64,000 nucleotides of DNA from Flavobacterium sp. J49 (GTDB lineage: Bacteria > Bacteroidota > Bacteroidia > Flavobacteriales > Flavobacteriaceae): NCBI RefSeq assembly GCF_011742145.1, contig NZ_JAAQQU010000103.1:4891-68890 (forward strand), given 5' to 3'. The notes below the pieces were generated by a model. It was not told the DNA's origin, made no database searches, and saw only the letters and a list, made by a program, of their open reading frames with translations. A program made the position numbers and the translations under genes. Positions 61,259 to 64,000 of the stretch are shown piece by piece (position 1 is the first letter of the stretch; each line of letters opens with the position of its first letter).

Positions 61259-63736
61259 TTATTCCAATACATTCAAGAATTTAAGACCGAAAACTACACC
61301 GTCTCCTTGGTAGCCGTTTTGATACGAGCGAACATAATCAACTCTTAAGAACTTGAATTTCCCAAACCCTAAATTGTCTAACCCTATTGAAAACTCCTGA
61401 TATGGCTTTCTGTCCGGGACTGATAAGTTGTGAAAACCTAAGACCAATTGCGACTGCAAGTGTTTCAGCAAGGGTAATTTATTCATAAAATACCCTTTGT
61501 CGTTGTGTTCGATGTGGGTTTCAAAATAACTGTCATTCGTACTGGCAGCATAATAAGGCAATAAATTAAATACATTGGTGTAACTGTCGGTTTGGCCAAT
61601 GTGTGTTTGGTTACCGTTAAAATGTTTGTAATCTACAAACGAAATGTTATCGGCATTGAAGAATTTGCCGGCTTTGAGATTCATTTGCATAAACCCTTTA
61701 TTGCCCAATGTAACTTCATAAGTTACTCTTCCCATAAGTAAGTCGTATTCGTAATTTTTGTCCGAAGCCGCTAATCCTTTTTCATAACCTAAAGAAAGTG
61801 TCGGATAATCGTCGTTAGGAATGTTGAATTTACCATCGGGTCTTGACCAATATTTTTGGCCAAAATTAAAACGCATCAGAACATTGGCTTTGACCAAATT
61901 GTGCTTCTCAATAGCAGCCGAAGTCTCATCAAAGGGTGAAAGCGGATTATTGGACGTATATGCATCAGTATTTTTGATAATAGTGTAATCAGTAGTGTTG
62001 TAAAGAGGTTTTCTTTCGGAATATTCAATATTGGCATTCATGTAAAAACCGTTTACGACTTCTCTGCCAAAGAACGCCGAAGCAAAGTTCTTCTCATACA
62101 ACTTCATGAAATTGTTTTTAAAAAACAAAGTACTAACCGTGTTGACTATGTTTGAAATTGGATTGCCGGGATTGAATTGACTCACTGCGCTTCCGGCATT
62201 GACGGACAAGAAACTGTTGTTAAGATTGTTGAATTTATGAGCAAAACTAGCCGTTGCTCTGATTTTTTCTTCGGAAAAGCCATAGTCAAATCGCGAGCCG
62301 ATTCGGGTGAATGTCCGTTTTTCTTCATTGCGTTTGGTATACGATAGTCCGGCGTTGATTCTCCAGCCTTGCACCGTATTAAAAGAAGTCGACAGTAACG
62401 GACCATCGTAATCAATAGACCATTTTTTAAACGAATTGCGGTAACTGTAGCCATTTAAAATGTCCATTGGTCGAAACTTATTTCGTTTGTTGTCAATGGA
62501 ATCCAAGTAGGTTTGCGATTTCTTTTTGGTTTGCAAAACGTCTTTCTTCAAATAATCGGTGGTTTCCTCTTCGGTTAGCGGTACGGGCCGAATGGTGTTC
62601 CAAAAGGCATCTTCTTTTTTATTGGCATTTTCCTCAAAAGCCAAAACCTGACTGGTAAAAGTGCGTTTGGTAATTTCGGGTTCAAATTCAAAATTCGAAT
62701 ACACATAAGTAAATCTGCCGTTGAGTTTGATGCTGAGCATGCCCGCCACAAAATCGATGGTCTGTGTATTTTTGACCCAAATTTTACTGTTGGTATTATA
62801 GCTGAAGCTTTGTTTTAAATTCAGTTGGTCCAAAGCCGGTGTTTGCATTTGGTTTCCTTTGATAGATAAATCGACAGCATAAACAGCATAGGAATCGTCT
62901 ACAATATAAATATACCCATCCATAACCGGTTCGGTATTGCGACGCGGAATGACCTTTATTTTGTTGATTTGTTGGCGGTTTTCGGTGAAAAACGAACCTT
63001 CAAATTGGTATTTGTAATAGTTGAAAGCATTGTCAGCAATGGGCGAAACCACATTAATTTCAAACGGAAGGTAATTTTCATAAAAATCAAAATTAACCGA
63101 AGCCGCATTGTTAAAACTAAAGCCATTGTCATTGCCGCTGACTTTTGAGGCCACAATAACTTCTTTCATCTTATCCGGTTTTTGAAAAGTAATTCTCGAA
63201 ACGGTCTCCGATAAATATAAAATACCGCTTCGGGTAGAATCTAAGACTTCATCAAAGAAATCAAATTTTTGTCCCAAAATGGTTTTGGGCGCGTCTTTAA
63301 TTCTGAAGATGCCTCTGGAATAAAAATCGGCTTTGTACTTGGCGGTTTTGGCTGAGTTTTCTTTTTTGTTTTGGATGGCTTTGCGAATGATTTCGTTGGC
63401 CGGATTGTCTTTAGGATTGATGACCACTTCATTCAGAATGATGTTTTCTTCGGCCAAAACAACCTCAATGTCCACCGGTGTTTTATCTATAGTAACCACT
63501 TGTTTGGCGGTTTTGTAGCCTAAATACTGAAAAATAATAGTGTGATTCCCTGAAATCCTGATGTTTAATTCAAATTTTCCTTGTTCGTTGGTGGTGGTGC
63601 CGTTATAAGTGTTTTCTTCAAAGATGTTTACAAAAGGCAACGGATTTCCTTTTTCGTCGGTGACTTTGCCTTTGATTTGGGCAATGGAAATAGTGGTAAG
63701 CAATAAGGTAAAGGCGTAGAGTAATTTTCTAAACAT
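61259..63736 (-). CDS. DUF5686 outer-membrane protein with carboxypeptidase-like regulatory domain
   Basis: 825 aa. Signal peptide (LLYAFTLLLTTISIAQ), then a CarboxypepD_reg-like domain (IKGKVTDEKGNPLPFVNIFEENTYNGTTTNEQGKF, about 20-100), as in SusC and TonB-dependent proteins. The rest matches DUF5686, predicted mostly beta and ending as a barrel (final residues FGLKFLNVLE). No plug domain is recognised, so it is not a classic TonB receptor. Located in the outer membrane by inference; function unknown. Confidence 0.9.
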   Translation of the reverse strand: MFRKLLYAFTLLLTTISIAQIKGKVTDEKGNPLPFVNIFEENTYNGTTTNEQGKFELNIRISGNHTIIFQYLGYKTAKQVVTIDKTPVDIEVVLAEENIILNEVVINPKDNPANEIIRKAIQNKKENSAKTAKYKADFYSRGIFRIKDAPKTILGQKFDFFDEVLDSTRSGILYLSETVSRITFQKPDKMKEVIVASKVSGNDNGFSFNNAASVNFDFYENYLPFEINVVSPIADNAFNYYKYQFEGSFFTENRQQINKIKVIPRRNTEPVMDGYIYIVDDSYAVYAVDLSIKGNQMQTPALDQLNLKQSFSYNTNSKIWVKNTQTIDFVAGMLSIKLNGRFTYVYSNFEFEPEITKRTFTSQVLAFEENANKKEDAFWNTIRPVPLTEEETTDYLKKDVLQTKKKSQTYLDSIDNKRNKFRPMDILNGYSYRNSFKKWSIDYDGPLLSTSFNTVQGWRINAGLSYTKRNEEKRTFTRIGSRFDYGFSEEKIRATASFAHKFNNLNNSFLSVNAGSAVSQFNPGNPISNIVNTVSTLFFKNNFMKLYEKNFASAFFGREVVNGFYMNANIEYSERKPLYNTTDYTIIKNTDAYTSNNPLSPFDETSAAIEKHNLVKANVLMRFNFGQKYWSRPDGKFNIPNDDYPTLSLGYEKGLAASDKNYEYDLLMGRVTYEVTLGNKGFMQMNLKAGKFFNADNISFVDYKHFNGNQTHIGQTDSYTNVFNLLPYYAASTNDSYFETHIEHNDKGYFMNKLPLLKHLQSQLVLGFHNLSVPDRKPYQEFSIGLDNLGFGKFKFLRVDYVRSYQNGYQGDGVVFGLKFLNVLE

Positions 63737-63754
63737 AAGTTGAATTTTTTAGGG

Positions 63755-64000
63755 TTATAAAAATGATTGCAGAGCCAATTCGTAACTTTTCAACCCGAAA
63801 CCAATAATAATTCCTTTCGCATTGGGAGAAATAAATGATTGATGACGGAAAGCTTCACGAGCAAATGTATTAGAAATGTGTACTTCAATAACCGGTGTTG
63901 TGATAGCTTTAACAGCATCGCCGATTCCGACAGAAGTGTGTGTATAGGCGGCGGCATTGAGAATAATCCCCTCATAAGTAAAACCAACTTCCTGAATCTT
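63755..64000 (-). CDS. aroQ: 3-dehydroquinate dehydratase, type II (3' part only)
   Basis: 81 residues are visible up to the stop; the N-terminus lies beyond the right edge. IILNAAAYTHTSVGIGDAV, PVIEVHISNTFAREAFRHQSFI and GIIIGFGLKSYELAL are type II dehydroquinase signatures, including the His of HISN. Third step of the shikimate pathway. It lies 18 bp upstream of the DUF5686 gene on the same strand. Confidence 0.93.
   Translation of the reverse strand, partial: KIQEVGFTYEGIILNAAAYTHTSVGIGDAVKAITTPVIEVHISNTFAREAFRHQSFISPNAKGIIIGFGLKSYELALQSFL

Noticed and set aside
1..64000. CRISPR array, insertion sequence or prophage
   Set aside because: No regularly spaced identical repeats with unique spacers, no transposase, integrase or phage structural genes were found on either strand.

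Overview
The window looks like a chromosomal segment of a Flavobacterium-like bacterium (Bacteroidota, Flavobacteriaceae). The DNA is AT-rich, and start codons generally lack Shine-Dalgarno sequences. Several upstream regions carry the Bacteroidota -7 box TAnnTTTG, two of them with TTG exactly 19 nt upstream. Four large exported proteins carry type IX secretion (T9SS) C-terminal sorting domains. Gene content and pairings (DUF493/DUF4290/murA, dnaA/LMW-PTP/RsmI-like, DUF5686, 482-aa GAPDH) fit that family.

Layout. 1-6.7 kb: two T9SS type-C surface proteins (the first cut by the window edge) and a 64-aa membrane peptide. 6.8-13.8 kb: prfC, then a rightward run of three periplasmic foldase genes (double-parvulin PPIase, SurA-N-like lipoprotein, SurA) and a MoxR ATPase. 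13.8-16.2 kb: an AT-rich insertion bounded by two copies of the last 175 bp of moxR. It carries a broken lipoprotein metallopeptidase-like gene and a small secreted protein. 16.2-31.2 kb: a PHM-like copper monooxygenase candidate, an acyltransferase, aconitase, GAPDH, HtrA, then dapF-GNAT-mltG-DUF2279, a lysozyme-like protein, and leftward dnaA-PTP-RsmI-like. 31.4-38.3 kb: thioesterase, IMPACT protein, HAD, ribD, GNAT-prmC, ABC permease, hisS. 38.4-51.3 kb: a 3147-aa and a 1062-aa T9SS type-A protein that share a C-terminal module and upstream DNA. 51.6-64 kb: tRNA-Met, START-like protein, aminotransferase IV, AlgH, HU, recQ-fmt, AAA ATPase, DUF493-DUF4290-murA, TSUP permease, DUF5686 protein, and the 3' part of aroQ.

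How the genes work together. Most genes are housekeeping: translation (prfC, hisS, fmt, prmC), replication and repair (dnaA, recQ, HU), envelope biogenesis (surA group, htrA, mltG, murA, dapF) and central carbon metabolism. The periplasmic foldases and HtrA would support export of the very large T9SS adhesins.

Most notable observations: (1) the island at the 3' end of moxR, flanked by a diverged, almost wholly synonymous repeat; (2) inside it, a metallopeptidase-like gene whose HExxH glutamate codon reads TAA and whose lipoprotein leader is frameshifted away; (3) 14 adhesin repeats in a strict A/B alternation; (4) a tandem 21-bp-spaced LytTR-like site near a T9SS gene that ends in a response-regulator-like tail; (5) MurA with Asp at the usual catalytic Cys position; (6) a strongly base-paired intergenic element near 57.9 kb.
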